Shown: positions 24,208 to 34,315, counted from the stretch's first letter. The stretch: DNA of 48,437 nucleotides from Candidatus Omnitrophota bacterium (GCA_003140935.1 PLLJ01000008.1:1-48437), one strand, 5' to 3'. A program made the numbers and translations. The notes: a model not told the origin generated them from the letters alone.

Positions 24208-24864
24208 ATGGATGGCAATAAATGGCTTTATTTTCTGGGTTTGACCCTGTTTATCATGGTCGGGTGCGCAAGCGCCGACGATCCGGGAGCGCGTTCGTTG
24301 AACCGCCAACAAGGTGCGACCATTGAAAGCCTTCAGGGAGAGATCCTCCGTCTTAATCAGGAGTTGGATGGAAGGGTCAGTCTGCGCGAGGATCTGCAAA
24401 AGGTAATGCCGAAGGTCGAAAAGATGCTCGCCGCGCAGGTCCTACGCGGAGACGTCCGGGTTGTCTTGGGTCCGAGGGGACTTGTGGTAACGGTGTTGGA
24501 TCATGCGCTCTTTGACCCTGATGATACTCAATTTACTTCGGCCGGCGAAGAGATACTGGGGAAGATCGCCTCTGTGCTGTCTTCTGATCTTTCCAAAAAT
24601 CAGATTGTTTTGGAAGGGCATACGGACAATCAGCCGATCGAAAATGCGAGCGGGGTCACCAACTGGGAATATTCGATCGGGCGTGCGACCGCGGTCCTTC
24701 ACTACTTTATCGATGCCAAAGGACTTGCGCCTGAGAGATTTGGGGTTGCTGGCTACGCGGAGTATCGGCCCGTGGATTCCAATGCCACAGAAGAAGGGCG
24801 TGACAGGAATCGTCGTGTCGAGATCATGATCTTGCCGGGAAAGGGTTCGGATGCGACGGTTTAG
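24208..24864 (+). CDS. OmpA/MotB-like peptidoglycan-binding lipoprotein
   Basis: A 218-residue exported protein with a lipoprotein signal (LFIMVGC, lipidated Cys20), a coiled-coil stretch (~35-65) and a C-terminal OmpA domain. The domain shows EGHTDNQPI, NWEYSIGRATAV and DRNRRVEIMI, the peptidoglycan-binding residues of the OmpA/MotB/Pal group; the TDNQPI-NWELS type is closest to MotB. It likely ties the outer membrane to the wall. I chose ATG 24208 with AAGGA upstream; a TTG at 24181 is possible but would weaken the signal peptide. It overlaps the next gene by 14 bases. Confidence 0.85.
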   Translation: MDGNKWLYFLGLTLFIMVGCASADDPGARSLNRQQGATIESLQGEILRLNQELDGRVSLREDLQKVMPKVEKMLAAQVLRGDVRVVLGPRGLVVTVLDHALFDPDDTQFTSAGEEILGKIASVLSSDLSKNQIVLEGHTDNQPIENASGVTNWEYSIGRATAVLHYFIDAKGLAPERFGVAGYAEYRPVDSNATEEGRDRNRRVEIMILPGKGSDATV

Positions 24865-25357
24865 CCACAAAGGGCCTTTTGTGAAAGGGCTCAAGAGAAC
24901 TGCCTTCGTGCTGGCGGTTTTTTTGGGGTTGAGTGCCGTATCGCTCGCGTTGAATGTCTGGGTTTATCACGAACTCCAGTCACGGCTCAAGATCCGGATG
25001 GGTGGAACCTATGTTCCCGCTATTTTTATCCCATCCTTTGAAGTGAGACAAGGAACTTTTATTTGGGAAGACCGCGTTCAGCTGGTGAACGGGAATTTCA
25101 AGGTCACATTCGACCCGTTGACCTTGGTGTCTCAGCGCGGCATTCGGATCATCCTGACGAGCAAAGCAAGTCAGATCAAGTTCCTTGGTAGTTGGGCCCT
25201 TCAGGAGGGGATCGAGAACGCGACGGTCGATTCCATGCTGGCAGATATTATTCTGGGTCGACGAGGCCTTGCCGGTATCAACGAGATAGAAGTGCGGTCT
25301 CAAAGTTTTCAATTTTCTTTAAAAAATGCCGATAAAAAAGTAACCCAAAGAACCTGA
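24851..25357 (+). CDS. Uncharacterised membrane-anchored protein
   Basis: A 168-residue protein with one N-terminal membrane helix (about 17-36, after a basic segment KGLKR) and an extracytoplasmic, beta-rich domain of ~125 residues. No domain recognised. The ribosome site GGGAAAGGG precedes the start inside the OmpA-like gene. It ends 15 bases before murE, the place where ftsL or ftsI often sit in division clusters, but the sequence does not look like either. Part of the run of genes leading into the wall cluster. Confidence 0.6.
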   Translation: MRRFSHKGPFVKGLKRTAFVLAVFLGLSAVSLALNVWVYHELQSRLKIRMGGTYVPAIFIPSFEVRQGTFIWEDRVQLVNGNFKVTFDPLTLVSQRGIRIILTSKASQIKFLGSWALQEGIENATVDSMLADIILGRRGLAGINEIEVRSQSFQFSLKNADKKVTQRT

Positions 25358-25372
25358 GGTTTTCCGGAATTT

Positions 25373-26863
25373 ATGCGAAAGCGTCTTGACGATCTATTCA
25401 AAGGCATTCCGATCCTCGAGAAATATCACTGGGATTCGAAACGCATCTTCAACAAGATCACTGCCGATTCCCGAGCCGTCGAGTCCGGAGATATCTTTGT
25501 CGCGTGTCCCGGTACCCGGATGGATGGCCATGATTTTCTGGGGCAGGCTATTTATGCCAAGGCTTCTGTCGTCGTGTTCGAAAAGGAACCCACGATCACG
25601 ATCCCTCCGCATGTGACCGGCGTGAGCGTTCGCGATGCCAAGGCTGCGCTTGCGATTATCCTCAACAGATTTCATGATCGCCCGGACCAAAAGATCAAAC
25701 TGGTCGGTGTGACCGGTACGAACGGGAAGACCACCACGACTTATCTCTTGCATAGGCTTCTCCGCGAGAAATTTCCAGTGGCTTCCCTCGGTACGCTTTG
25801 GTATGAGCTTCCATCGGGGAAAACGGCCTCAGTCAACACAACGCCGGGATCGGAAGTCCTGATCCCGATGCTCCATCAGATACAACAGGAGGGGGTTCCG
25901 TATTGTGTGATGGAAGTCTCTTCTCACGCGATCAGCCAAAAGCGCATCCATGGATTGGAATTCGAGCTCGGGATCTTCACTCAGCTTACCCGGGACCATT
26001 TGGATTTTCACCATAGCATGGAAGAATATTTCCAGACCAAACGGAATTTTTTCACAAGTTTTTCTCCACCTCGGCAAATGCTTTTTAACAAGGACTGTCC
26101 CTACGGAAGAAGGTTGATCGAAGAACTGCCCCAAGCTAAGACCTACAGTGTTCTGGAAGAGGCGGATTATTATGTCAAGGACCTTCAGATGAGCTTTCAA
26201 GGGAGCCGTTTCGTCATGTGCTGCCGGGGCCAAGAATTACCGTTCCAGATCCGTTTTCCCATGCGCTATAACATCTCCAATGCTCTGGCGGTTTTAAGTT
26301 CGATTGACCTGCTCGGGTTTGATCTCAATGATTTCCGCGGTGCGTTGGAAGAGATTCCTGCGATCCCCGGCCGGATGGAACGGATCGGGACAGGCATGGA
26401 CTATACGGTATTCGTGGATTACGCCCATACGCCGGACGCTTTTGAACAAGTGCTTCATGATGCTAAGCAGATGGATCCGAAGCGGATCATCACGGTCTTT
26501 GGCTGCGGAGGGGATCGTGATCGCGGGAAACGTCCCCTTATGACCCGTGCTGCGTGCCGTTATTCGGACATCGTGATCATGACCTCGGATAATCCGCGTT
26601 CCGAAGACCCGGAAGATATTTTTCGTGATATGCGAGCCGGGCTTCCGCATCCTTTGACGGTTCCAGGGAGCATCTATGAGATCCAGGATCGGCAGGAGGC
26701 CATTGAAAAAGCTATTTCGCTTGCAAAAACGAACGATGTGATCTTTGTTCTTGGAAAAGGTCATGAAGATTATCAGATCCTTGGTGATGGAAAAATCCCT
26801 TTTAACGACCGCGAGGTTGTTGAGTCCGCGTTAAAAAGACGAAGCCGTGTTTTCTTATCTTGA
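25373..26863 (+). CDS. murE: UDP-MurNAc-tripeptide synthetase (meso-DAP type)
   Basis: Adds the third amino acid to the peptidoglycan stem peptide. The P-loop GTNGKT is at 115-120. NTTPGSEVL, EVSSHAISQ and DYAHTPDAFE are family blocks. DNPR at 406-409 is the signature that selects meso-diaminopimelate over lysine, so the wall should be of DAP type. 496 residues is normal. The murF start lies 17 bases inside its end. It opens the division and wall cluster; no mraZ, rsmH, ftsL or ftsI precedes it. Confidence 0.97.
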   Translation: MRKRLDDLFKGIPILEKYHWDSKRIFNKITADSRAVESGDIFVACPGTRMDGHDFLGQAIYAKASVVVFEKEPTITIPPHVTGVSVRDAKAALAIILNRFHDRPDQKIKLVGVTGTNGKTTTTYLLHRLLREKFPVASLGTLWYELPSGKTASVNTTPGSEVLIPMLHQIQQEGVPYCVMEVSSHAISQKRIHGLEFELGIFTQLTRDHLDFHHSMEEYFQTKRNFFTSFSPPRQMLFNKDCPYGRRLIEELPQAKTYSVLEEADYYVKDLQMSFQGSRFVMCCRGQELPFQIRFPMRYNISNALAVLSSIDLLGFDLNDFRGALEEIPAIPGRMERIGTGMDYTVFVDYAHTPDAFEQVLHDAKQMDPKRIITVFGCGGDRDRGKRPLMTRAACRYSDIVIMTSDNPRSEDPEDIFRDMRAGLPHPLTVPGSIYEIQDRQEAIEKAISLAKTNDVIFVLGKGHEDYQILGDGKIPFNDREVVESALKRRSRVFLS

Positions 26864-28253
26864 AGCGAGCCGGCTGCTCTGCGTCTCTCCTGAATTTAAA
26901 GATCTGTCCCTGATCGTCCGCAGTCTCTCCATCGATACCCGCACACTTAGCCCGGGCGATCTTTTTGTCGCCTTCAAAGGGGAGAAGTGTGACGGACATG
27001 ATTTTCTTGCCACAGCTTTTGAAAAAGGCGCTTCGGGGGCTTTGATCGATACCCGCCAAAAAAAAGCGATTTTCGAAGGCCTTTGCGTGGCCAAGGTTCC
27101 CATCCACAATCTGATCCCGGTCCCGGACCCTCAGGCCGCGATGACCGCACTTGCAGCCGAATACCGCAAAACACTTCCGGTCAAAGTGATCGGAGTGACA
27201 GGAAGCGTGGGGAAGACCACGACCAAGGAATTCCTGTTTTACCTGCTGCGCAAAAAATATTCCGTACTCGCCACTGCCGGAAATCTGAATAATCATTTGG
27301 GGGTTCCCATCATGCTTTCCAGATTGGAGCCTTCTCACCAGTATGGTGTCCTGGAAATGGGCGCGAGCCACCCCGGCGAGATCCGCGCTCTTGTCGAGAT
27401 GGCCATTCCCTCGGGCGGGATTCTTACGCCCATCGGAGCGGCTCATTTGGAAGGTTTTGGATCTCTTGAAAATGTTTACAACACCAAGCTGGAACTGGCG
27501 GATTTCCTAAGGAAAAATGATCCGTTGGTAGTGCCGGAAAGCGATGCCAGGCTTCTTGAGAAGCTCGGCCAAAGAAGCCGCAAGGCCATTACCGTAGGAT
27601 ATTCCGAGCGGGCAGAATACCGGATCGCAGACGTAAAATCGGAGGGCGGAGAAGTCGCGTTTTCATTAAATGACAAGGGGCGGTTCTCTTTTCCGGGGCA
27701 GGCATCTTTTCTTGCGTTGAATGCGGGCCTTGCGATCGCGATGGCTAGGAGTTTGGGGTTGGCGTGGGAAGAGATCCCGCGCAAGTGGGAGGATGTGGGC
27801 TTTGCATTGGGAAGATTTCGTGAGACAATATTGCCCAATGGAGTTCGTGTGATTGACGACAGCTACAACGCGAACCCCGTTTCCTTCGAAGGTGCCTTGG
27901 CTGCGTTTCGATCGCTTTCCTGCGCTGGGAAAAAGATCGTGGTATTTGCGGACATGCTTGAGTTGGGAGCCGGGGAAGAGCGATTCCATTCGGAACTCGG
28001 CGAAAAGATCGCAACGTCCGGTGCAGACTTGGCGTTGGCTTACGGAAAGAGGACCCAGGCGAGCATTGAAGCCCTAGAGAATTCGAAGACGGGCTGTGTT
28101 GCCAGGCATTTTAAAGATAGCCCTGAAGCGCTTGTTGCGCTCAAAGAAGTGTTGCGTCCCGGCGATCTGGTTCTTTTTAAAGGGTCCCGCAGCATGCATA
28201 TGGAAAAAGTTCTGGACGGTATTCGCAATATTTCTTTTTCATCACAAACATAA
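26847..28253 (+). CDS. murF: UDP-MurNAc-tripeptide-D-Ala-D-Ala ligase
   Basis: Joins D-Ala-D-Ala to the UDP-MurNAc-tripeptide in the cytoplasm. P-loop GSVGKT at 119-124, GNLNNHLGVP, EMGASHPGEI, the IDDSYNANP block and FADMLELG are all as in MurF. 468 residues. The start is a GTG that overlaps murE by 17 bases; no ATG occurs near the expected N-terminus. The substrate pair comes from MurE and from Ddl, encoded 6 kb downstream in the same cluster. Confidence 0.95.
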   Translation: MFSYLEASRLLCVSPEFKDLSLIVRSLSIDTRTLSPGDLFVAFKGEKCDGHDFLATAFEKGASGALIDTRQKKAIFEGLCVAKVPIHNLIPVPDPQAAMTALAAEYRKTLPVKVIGVTGSVGKTTTKEFLFYLLRKKYSVLATAGNLNNHLGVPIMLSRLEPSHQYGVLEMGASHPGEIRALVEMAIPSGGILTPIGAAHLEGFGSLENVYNTKLELADFLRKNDPLVVPESDARLLEKLGQRSRKAITVGYSERAEYRIADVKSEGGEVAFSLNDKGRFSFPGQASFLALNAGLAIAMARSLGLAWEEIPRKWEDVGFALGRFRETILPNGVRVIDDSYNANPVSFEGALAAFRSLSCAGKKIVVFADMLELGAGEERFHSELGEKIATSGADLALAYGKRTQASIEALENSKTGCVARHFKDSPEALVALKEVLRPGDLVLFKGSRSMHMEKVLDGIRNISFSSQT

Positions 28254-28275
28254 TTTCCGAGTTACATACTAGATC

Positions 28276-29361
28276 ATGTTTTATTTCTTACATTATCTCT
28301 CAGAGCATTCGATCGTTTTCAATCTTTTCCGCTACATCACGTTCCGTTCCGCGGGCGCGAGTATCACCGCGTTCTTTTTGTCTTTGTGGCTAGGGCCGCG
28401 GTGTATCGTGTGGCTCAAACAGTTGCGCGCGGTGACCAACCAGGAACGCGCCTATGCCGAGGCCATTCACGAGCATTTCAAGCACAAAAAAGATGTGCCC
28501 ATGATGGGCGGGATCCTGATCGTGGCAAGCGTGGTCAGTTCGACCCTTCTTTGGGGTAATCTCACGAACCGTTTTGTGTGGATGATGATCGCGGTCATGT
28601 TGTGGTTCGGCTTCGTGGGCTTTTTGGATGATTGGCTCAAATTGCGTTCAAAAAGTTCGGACGGCCTGAGCTCGATCACAAAGCTCTTCGGTCAGGTGCT
28701 GATGGGGCTTGCGATCGGCATTTATCTTTACTGCGATCCGACTTTTGATAAGTGGCTCTATCTGCCGCTTTTGAAGAAAGGGATTTTTTATCTCGGGTTC
28801 CTGTTCATTCCGTTCGTGGTTCTGGTGCTCACCGGGACCTCGAACGCCCTGAACCTGACGGACGGACTCGACGGGCTCGCGATCGGGTGCACGCTTTTTA
28901 CGACGACCGCGTTCGCGCTGATCATTTATGTCACGGGTCACCATGATTTTGCCGCCTATCTCGCTATCCCGTATGTTTCGGAAGTTGGGGAAGTGACGGT
29001 TTTTTGCGCGGCGTTAGCCGGTGCGAGTGCGGGGTTCCTTTGGTTTAATTCCTATCCTGCGGAAGTTTTTATGGGAGATACGGGGTCGCTTTCTTTGGGC
29101 GGCGCGCTTGGCGCGATCGCGGTGCTTACGAAAAAAGAATTTGTACTCATGATCGTTGGAGGGATTTTTGTGTGGGAGGCGCTCTCCGTGATCCTGCAAG
29201 TCGCGAGTTTTAAACTTCGGAAAAAAAGGATCTTTTTGATGTCTCCCTTCCATCATCATCTGCAGCGCAAAGGCTGGCCGGAGTCCAAGATCACCATCCG
29301 GCTTTGGATCATCGCTTTCATCCTCGCCATTGTGGGTCTTAGCACTCTCAAGGTCCGTTGA
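28276..29361 (+). CDS. mraY: Phospho-MurNAc-pentapeptide transferase
   Basis: Integral membrane enzyme that makes lipid I from UDP-MurNAc-pentapeptide and undecaprenyl phosphate. About ten membrane helices. The catalytic Asp pair region TDGLDGLAIG (Asp196) and MGDTGSLSLGG (Asp268) and the SPFHHHLQRKGWPE loop are conserved. 361 residues, normal length. Starts 22 bases after murF with no strong ribosome site; murD starts one base after its stop. Confidence 0.97.
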   Translation: MFYFLHYLSEHSIVFNLFRYITFRSAGASITAFFLSLWLGPRCIVWLKQLRAVTNQERAYAEAIHEHFKHKKDVPMMGGILIVASVVSSTLLWGNLTNRFVWMMIAVMLWFGFVGFLDDWLKLRSKSSDGLSSITKLFGQVLMGLAIGIYLYCDPTFDKWLYLPLLKKGIFYLGFLFIPFVVLVLTGTSNALNLTDGLDGLAIGCTLFTTTAFALIIYVTGHHDFAAYLAIPYVSEVGEVTVFCAALAGASAGFLWFNSYPAEVFMGDTGSLSLGGALGAIAVLTKKEFVLMIVGGIFVWEALSVILQVASFKLRKKRIFLMSPFHHHLQRKGWPESKITIRLWIIAFILAIVGLSTLKVR

Positions 29362-29362
29362 T

Positions 29363-30643
29363 ATGAAAAGGGCGCCCGGAACAAAGGTAGCGATCTTGGG
29401 ATTACGGGATACCGGATTTTTGAGCGCTCTTTATCTTCACGAAAAAGGCTATCAGGTTTTCGCCTCCGATCTTGCGGACACCGACGATGTCCGGGAGAAT
29501 GTTTCAAAGCTCATGAAGCGGGGAATTCGCGCGGAATGCGGGAAACATTCCATGGACGCGATCTTGGCCGCGGATGGGTTCCTGGTCTCTCCCGGGATCC
29601 CGCCTGGATCCAAGATCTATCAGGCGACCCTCGCCTCGGGAAAACCGATCCATAGTGAGATCGAGGTCGCAAGCTGGTTCTCGCCGGCAAAAACTGTGGT
29701 GGCGGTCACGGGTTCTTGCGGCAAGACGACGACCGCGACCCTGATCGCACAAATGATCGAAGCCAGCGGTCGCAAAGCCGTGCTTTGCGGGAATATCGGG
29801 AATCCCTGGATCGGGGAAATTCCTAAGATCACAGCGGACACCTGGGTCGTGCTCGAGGTCAGCTCTTTTCAATTGATGCATTGCACGAGTTTTGCCCCCT
29901 CGGTCGGATTGCTTCTTAATATTTTCCCCAATCACATGGATTGGCATGCCAACATGAAGGAATATGCCGAGGCGAAACTGAACCTTTTCCGGGCCATGAA
30001 GGACACGGGTGTGATGATCTGCCGGAAAAAGGACGAAACCGATTTTTTTCCGGACTTTCGGACCGCGGCCCGGCGTATTTATTTCGATGAACGTCCGGCG
30101 TCGAATCCCAACGAAGCGGCTCTGCTTTGCGTTGCGAAAGCTTTGGGTTGTCCGGAAGAGCTTGCCGGAAAGGTGATCCGGAATTTCCGTGGGATCGAGC
30201 ACCGGCTTGAGAACTTCGCCGGGCGGGATGGCATTACTTTTGTGAATGATTCCAAGGCGACAACGACCGCGTCACTGGCTTGGGCTCTGGAGAAATTCGA
30301 TGATGGGACCGTCGTACTTGTTTGCGGCGGAAAATACAAAACAGGCGTCGAAGATTTCAAAAGTTTGAGGCCGATGATCGCCCGGAAAGTCCGGTGCGCT
30401 CTATTGATCGGGGCCGCGCGGCCGATCATGAAAGAGGCCTGGCAGGGGATCGTTGAAATGGCAGAGGCCGAGAGCCTCGAGGAAGCATGCCGTTTGAGTA
30501 TGGAAAAGGCCCAAAAAGGAGATACGGTCCTGTTGTCGCCGGCCTGCGCGAGTTTTGACATGTTCAAGAATTATCAGGAACGGGGAAGGTTGTTCAAGGA
30601 AATGATCCGAAAAAGACTTCGGTCTGAGGTTTTGAGGAAATAA
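29363..30643 (+). CDS. murD: UDP-MurNAc-L-alanine:D-glutamate ligase
   Basis: Adds D-Glu as the second residue of the stem peptide. The P-loop reads GSCGKTT (117-123) in place of the more usual GTNGKTT. LEVSSFQLMH, NIFPNHMDWH and NDSKATTTASL are the MurD-specific blocks. 426 residues from ATG 29363, which begins one base after the mraY stop; a TTG at 29330 would lie within mraY. The serine and cysteine in the P-loop are mild deviations and should not abolish ATP binding. Confidence 0.96.
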   Translation: MKRAPGTKVAILGLRDTGFLSALYLHEKGYQVFASDLADTDDVRENVSKLMKRGIRAECGKHSMDAILAADGFLVSPGIPPGSKIYQATLASGKPIHSEIEVASWFSPAKTVVAVTGSCGKTTTATLIAQMIEASGRKAVLCGNIGNPWIGEIPKITADTWVVLEVSSFQLMHCTSFAPSVGLLLNIFPNHMDWHANMKEYAEAKLNLFRAMKDTGVMICRKKDETDFFPDFRTAARRIYFDERPASNPNEAALLCVAKALGCPEELAGKVIRNFRGIEHRLENFAGRDGITFVNDSKATTTASLAWALEKFDDGTVVLVCGGKYKTGVEDFKSLRPMIARKVRCALLIGAARPIMKEAWQGIVEMAEAESLEEACRLSMEKAQKGDTVLLSPACASFDMFKNYQERGRLFKEMIRKRLRSEVLRK

Positions 30644-30645
30644 AT

Positions 30646-31743
30646 ATGTCTAAAGAAGCGCGTTTATTATTCGTTGTCACCTATCTCCTGGTCGGTATCG
30701 GGATCGTCATGATTTATAGCGCCAGCGCGGTGTTGGCATACGACCGGCACGGGAGCGAGATGTTCTTTCTTTTCCGGCAGGGGATCTATGTGATCTTGGG
30801 GACGATAGGATTTTTTATCGCGGCCACCCTCCCGACCGATTTTTACAAAAAGAACGCCCGAGCGTTCATGCTACTTGCGATCATGCTTTTGATAACAGTC
30901 TACCTTCCCGTGATTGGACATTCGGCTGGCGGGGCACGGCGCTGGATCCACATCGGAGGATTCCAGTTTCAGCCTGTGGAGTTCGCCAAGCTGGCTTGCT
31001 GCATCTATTTGGCGGATTACATCGGACGGAAGATCGCCTGGGTCCAAAAAGGGGATGTCCAGGTGTTCATCCCGCCGCTTATTTTGATCGGCATGGTATG
31101 TGGATTGACGATTCTCGAACCGGACCTGGGTTCCGTGGCGTTTATCGTGATGATGACTTCGATCATTTTATTCGTTTCAGGGCTTCGGTTGCGCTACGTG
31201 TTCGGCGCTTTAGCGATTTTGCTTCCGGCCCTTTACTTTTTGATTATTCGCGTACCGTACCGTCTGAGCCGCCTCGAGGCCTATCTGAATCCGTGGGAAG
31301 ATCCCCAAGGGTCCGGTTTCCAGATCATTCAGTCATTTCTTGCGTTCGCTTCCGGCGGAGTGCATGGCGTGGGGCTTGGGCAGAGCACGCAAAAACTTTT
31401 TTATCTTCCGTCAAGCCATAACGATTTTATCCTTGCCGTGATCGGAGAAGAGCTCGGTCTCATCGGTGTCATGATGGTGGTCGTCCTCTATATCCTGTTC
31501 TTTCTCTGCTGTATTCGCATGGCTCGACGGACCGAACAACCGTTCGAAAAACTTTTGATCACTTCGATCACGCTTCTCATTATTTTGCAGGCCGTGATCC
31601 ATATGATGGTCGCGACCGGTCTTGTCCCGACCAAAGGGTTGCCGCTCCCCTTTATCAGCTACGGCGGAAGCTCGATTGTGATGAATTTGATCGCGGTCGG
31701 AATTCTCGTGGCCATCGACCGGCGCAAGCTCCGCAAAGTTTGA
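30646..31743 (+). CDS. ftsW: Septal peptidoglycan polymerase FtsW (SEDS family)
   Basis: A SEDS glycosyltransferase of 365 residues and about ten membrane helices that polymerises lipid II at the division septum. Conserved features are GGARRWIHIGGFQFQPVEFA, NPWEDPQGSGFQ and LPFISYGGSS. Its place between murD and murG marks it as FtsW rather than RodA. Its usual partner, the class B PBP FtsI, is not encoded in the window. Starts 2 bases after murD. Confidence 0.93.
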   Translation: MSKEARLLFVVTYLLVGIGIVMIYSASAVLAYDRHGSEMFFLFRQGIYVILGTIGFFIAATLPTDFYKKNARAFMLLAIMLLITVYLPVIGHSAGGARRWIHIGGFQFQPVEFAKLACCIYLADYIGRKIAWVQKGDVQVFIPPLILIGMVCGLTILEPDLGSVAFIVMMTSIILFVSGLRLRYVFGALAILLPALYFLIIRVPYRLSRLEAYLNPWEDPQGSGFQIIQSFLAFASGGVHGVGLGQSTQKLFYLPSSHNDFILAVIGEELGLIGVMMVVVLYILFFLCCIRMARRTEQPFEKLLITSITLLIILQAVIHMMVATGLVPTKGLPLPFISYGGSSIVMNLIAVGILVAIDRRKLRKV

Positions 31744-31744
31744 T

Positions 31745-32896
31745 ATGCCGAACATCCCGGATTTTTCAAAAAAATCCAGGTCCGCGATGCGCCTTGTGGT
31801 TTACGCCGGTCCTACGGGCGGCCATGTTTTTCCCGCACAGTCCTTTAGCGAAGGATTCCGCAAGCGCTTTCCGGATTCCAGGATCGATCTTGTCACGTGC
31901 CGCCGGGCGAAATCTCTTGTCGATAAAATGCCGCGGGAGATCTTCAATTCGGTTTCATATCTTCCCGAGTTCGGTTTTCCCGGCGGATTTTCCTGGAAGA
32001 CCTTGAAGCCGTTCTTTCTTTTTCCCTATCTCTTTCTCAGGGCGTTCTTTTTCCTGAAGCGGGCAAAACCGGGCCTTTGCGTCGGGTTCGGAAGCTTTGT
32101 GTCGTATCCCGGGATGATGGTCGCGCACGGGCTTGGGATCCCCACGCTCATTCATGAACAGAACAAGATCCCTGGAAAAGCGACCCACTGGCTTCTACCG
32201 CACATGGACGTCGTGGCTGAAAGTTTTGAAGGGACACAGTTTCTGCGAAAGCCCAAAAAGCTCTACACGACAGGACTGCCTTTGAGGTCATTTATCGTGG
32301 ATGCAGCCATGCGGGCAGGGGGTGCATCGGTCCCACGTCCTTTCACTCTGCTTGTGGTCGGCGGTTCGCAAGGCGCCCAAGGATTAAATGCGGTCGTCAC
32401 GGACGCGATTGCTACTTTATCGGATGAAGAAAGGTCAAAAATTGCCGTTATTCATATCACGGGAAAGCGGGATCAAACTCGGGTTGCGGAGCATTACGAA
32501 CGGTTGGCCTTATCATGTGAAGTGCACGCGTTCTACGGTGACATGGATGAGCTTTTTCAAAAGGCAGATCTCGCGATTACCCGGGCCGGTGCAAATACGC
32601 TTTTTGAATTGGCGGCATTCGGGGTTCCGTCGTTCGTAATTCCCTATCCGCATGCAGGCGGTCATCAAAAGTACAATGCGCAAGGCTTCGCGGAAAAAGG
32701 CGGGCTGATCTTTCATGAAGAAGACTCTGGGGCGAAGGATTGGCTTGTCGAGCATCTGCGGAGCGCGATCGAAGATCCGGGATCCCTGGTCGGGACCACG
32801 AGGGCAATCAAATTGCTCTCGCGGCCCAAGGCCACGGAAGAACTCATTGAAATAGCTCGAAAATTGATGGAAACCCATGAAGATTGTACACGATAA
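31745..32896 (+). CDS. murG: UDP-GlcNAc:lipid I GlcNAc transferase
   Basis: Peripheral membrane GT-B glycosyltransferase that turns lipid I into lipid II. The N-terminal glycine loop reads GPTGGHVFPA; GFGSFVSYPG, HEQNKIPGKAT, VVGGSQGAQGLN and RAGANTLFELAAFGVP are diagnostic. 383 residues from ATG 31745, one base after ftsW; an internal ATG at 31787 (MRLVVYAGPTGGH) would remove 14 residues absent from most homologs and may be the true start. It overlaps murC by 20 bases. Confidence 0.95.
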   Translation: MPNIPDFSKKSRSAMRLVVYAGPTGGHVFPAQSFSEGFRKRFPDSRIDLVTCRRAKSLVDKMPREIFNSVSYLPEFGFPGGFSWKTLKPFFLFPYLFLRAFFFLKRAKPGLCVGFGSFVSYPGMMVAHGLGIPTLIHEQNKIPGKATHWLLPHMDVVAESFEGTQFLRKPKKLYTTGLPLRSFIVDAAMRAGGASVPRPFTLLVVGGSQGAQGLNAVVTDAIATLSDEERSKIAVIHITGKRDQTRVAEHYERLALSCEVHAFYGDMDELFQKADLAITRAGANTLFELAAFGVPSFVIPYPHAGGHQKYNAQGFAEKGGLIFHEEDSGAKDWLVEHLRSAIEDPGSLVGTTRAIKLLSRPKATEELIEIARKLMETHEDCTR

Positions 32897-34277
32897 TCTG
32901 ATCCGCGAAAGTCGTGCGGCCTATTTGATCGGGATCGGAGGTTCCGGGATGAGCGGGCTTGCGCGCATTTTAAAGCATCTGGGGCTTTCGGTCTCCGGTT
33001 CCGACTACAAAGAAACATTCGTAACGCAAACTCTCCGCCGCTCCGGTATCCCGGTTCATATCGGGCAAAAGACGATCGGGTTCGGAAACGCCGATCTTAT
33101 TATCTATTCCACGGCGATCGGTAGAGATCATCTGGAGCTCAAAGAGGCCCGTCGGCTCGGACTCAAGGTCCATCACCGGGCCGAGGTGCTCGCTTCACTT
33201 CTTAATCACGCCGAGACCTCCATCGGGGTCTTGGGGACGCACGGCAAGACCACCACATCGGCCATGGTTTCTCACGTGCTGTCACAGATTGGCGTGAATC
33301 CCACCTGCTTCGTAGGCAGTGATATGCTTAATTACAACACCAATATCGTGGCCGGAGGCCGCGATTATTGGGTCAGCGAGGTGGACGAAAGCGATAGCTC
33401 CCATGAGTTTTACGCTCCTCATTATTCGATCATCACGAACCTCGAACCTGAGCATTTAGACCATTATGGCACCTGGGAGAATTTGACGGATTCGTTCCGG
33501 CGTTTTCTCGAGCAAGTCCAGGATCCGGGGCTGGTATCCTATTTCGGCGATGACCCGACGCTCAAGATGCTGGTGCGGGAGAGCGGTCGCCCCTACGTTA
33601 ACTTCGGGTTTTCAGAGGAATGCGTTTATTCGGCCCAAAATATCTCCCTTCACGCATTTGATTCCGAATTCGATCTTTTCGAGTCCGGTCTTTATAGCAC
33701 TCACATGAAACTTTCCGTGCCGGGACGCCACAACATCGCCAATGCCCTTGCGACGTTGTCCATTCTATTGAATTTGGGATTCGATCTGGATCTAGTTCGC
33801 GAAGCGCTTGCTTCGTTCAAAGGGACGAAGCGACGTATGGAGCTCAAAGGACAGACCTCGCAATTCCTGGTTCTCGATGATTACGCGCATCACCCGACCG
33901 AGGTCAAGGCCGTGCTACGCACTCTTCACGAAGCGGGAAAGTACGTGCGCGTTATTTTTCAGCCCCATCGTTACAGCCGCACAAAGAACCTTTACCGGGA
34001 ATTCGCCCACGCGTTCGATGATGCCGATGAAGTCGTTCTGACGGATATTTATAGCGCGGGGGAGCCTAATCCCGACGGAATCAATGTCGAGCTGGTTTAC
34101 CAGGAAGTTCTGAAGACCGGACACAAGCATGTTTCGGTCGTACGTAAAGAACAGATTCTTCCTTTCCTAGCGGAGCATCCGCTTAAAGATGGCGTGATGA
34201 TCTTTATGGGGGCGGGGGATATCGGGGAGATCGCCAGTGAGTTCGTGAGCCACCTCGACGTTTGTGCTTCAACGTAG
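32877..34277 (+). CDS. murC: UDP-MurNAc-L-alanine ligase
   Basis: Attaches L-Ala to UDP-MurNAc, the first peptide step. The N-terminal Rossmann loop GIGGSGMSGLA, P-loop GTHGKTT (120-126), EVDESDSSHEFY, DDYAHHPTE and FQPHRYSRT are all MurC hallmarks. 466 residues. It starts 20 bases inside murG. Contrary to the common order, no murB follows; an 89-bp gap with a possible promoter leads to ddl. Confidence 0.97.
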   Translation: MKIVHDNLIRESRAAYLIGIGGSGMSGLARILKHLGLSVSGSDYKETFVTQTLRRSGIPVHIGQKTIGFGNADLIIYSTAIGRDHLELKEARRLGLKVHHRAEVLASLLNHAETSIGVLGTHGKTTTSAMVSHVLSQIGVNPTCFVGSDMLNYNTNIVAGGRDYWVSEVDESDSSHEFYAPHYSIITNLEPEHLDHYGTWENLTDSFRRFLEQVQDPGLVSYFGDDPTLKMLVRESGRPYVNFGFSEECVYSAQNISLHAFDSEFDLFESGLYSTHMKLSVPGRHNIANALATLSILLNLGFDLDLVREALASFKGTKRRMELKGQTSQFLVLDDYAHHPTEVKAVLRTLHEAGKYVRVIFQPHRYSRTKNLYREFAHAFDDADEVVLTDIYSAGEPNPDGINVELVYQEVLKTGHKHVSVVRKEQILPFLAEHPLKDGVMIFMGAGDIGEIASEFVSHLDVCAST

Positions 34278-34315
34278 CGTTTCCGTTGCGTCTCGCACGG
34301 TTTTACGTACCCGAT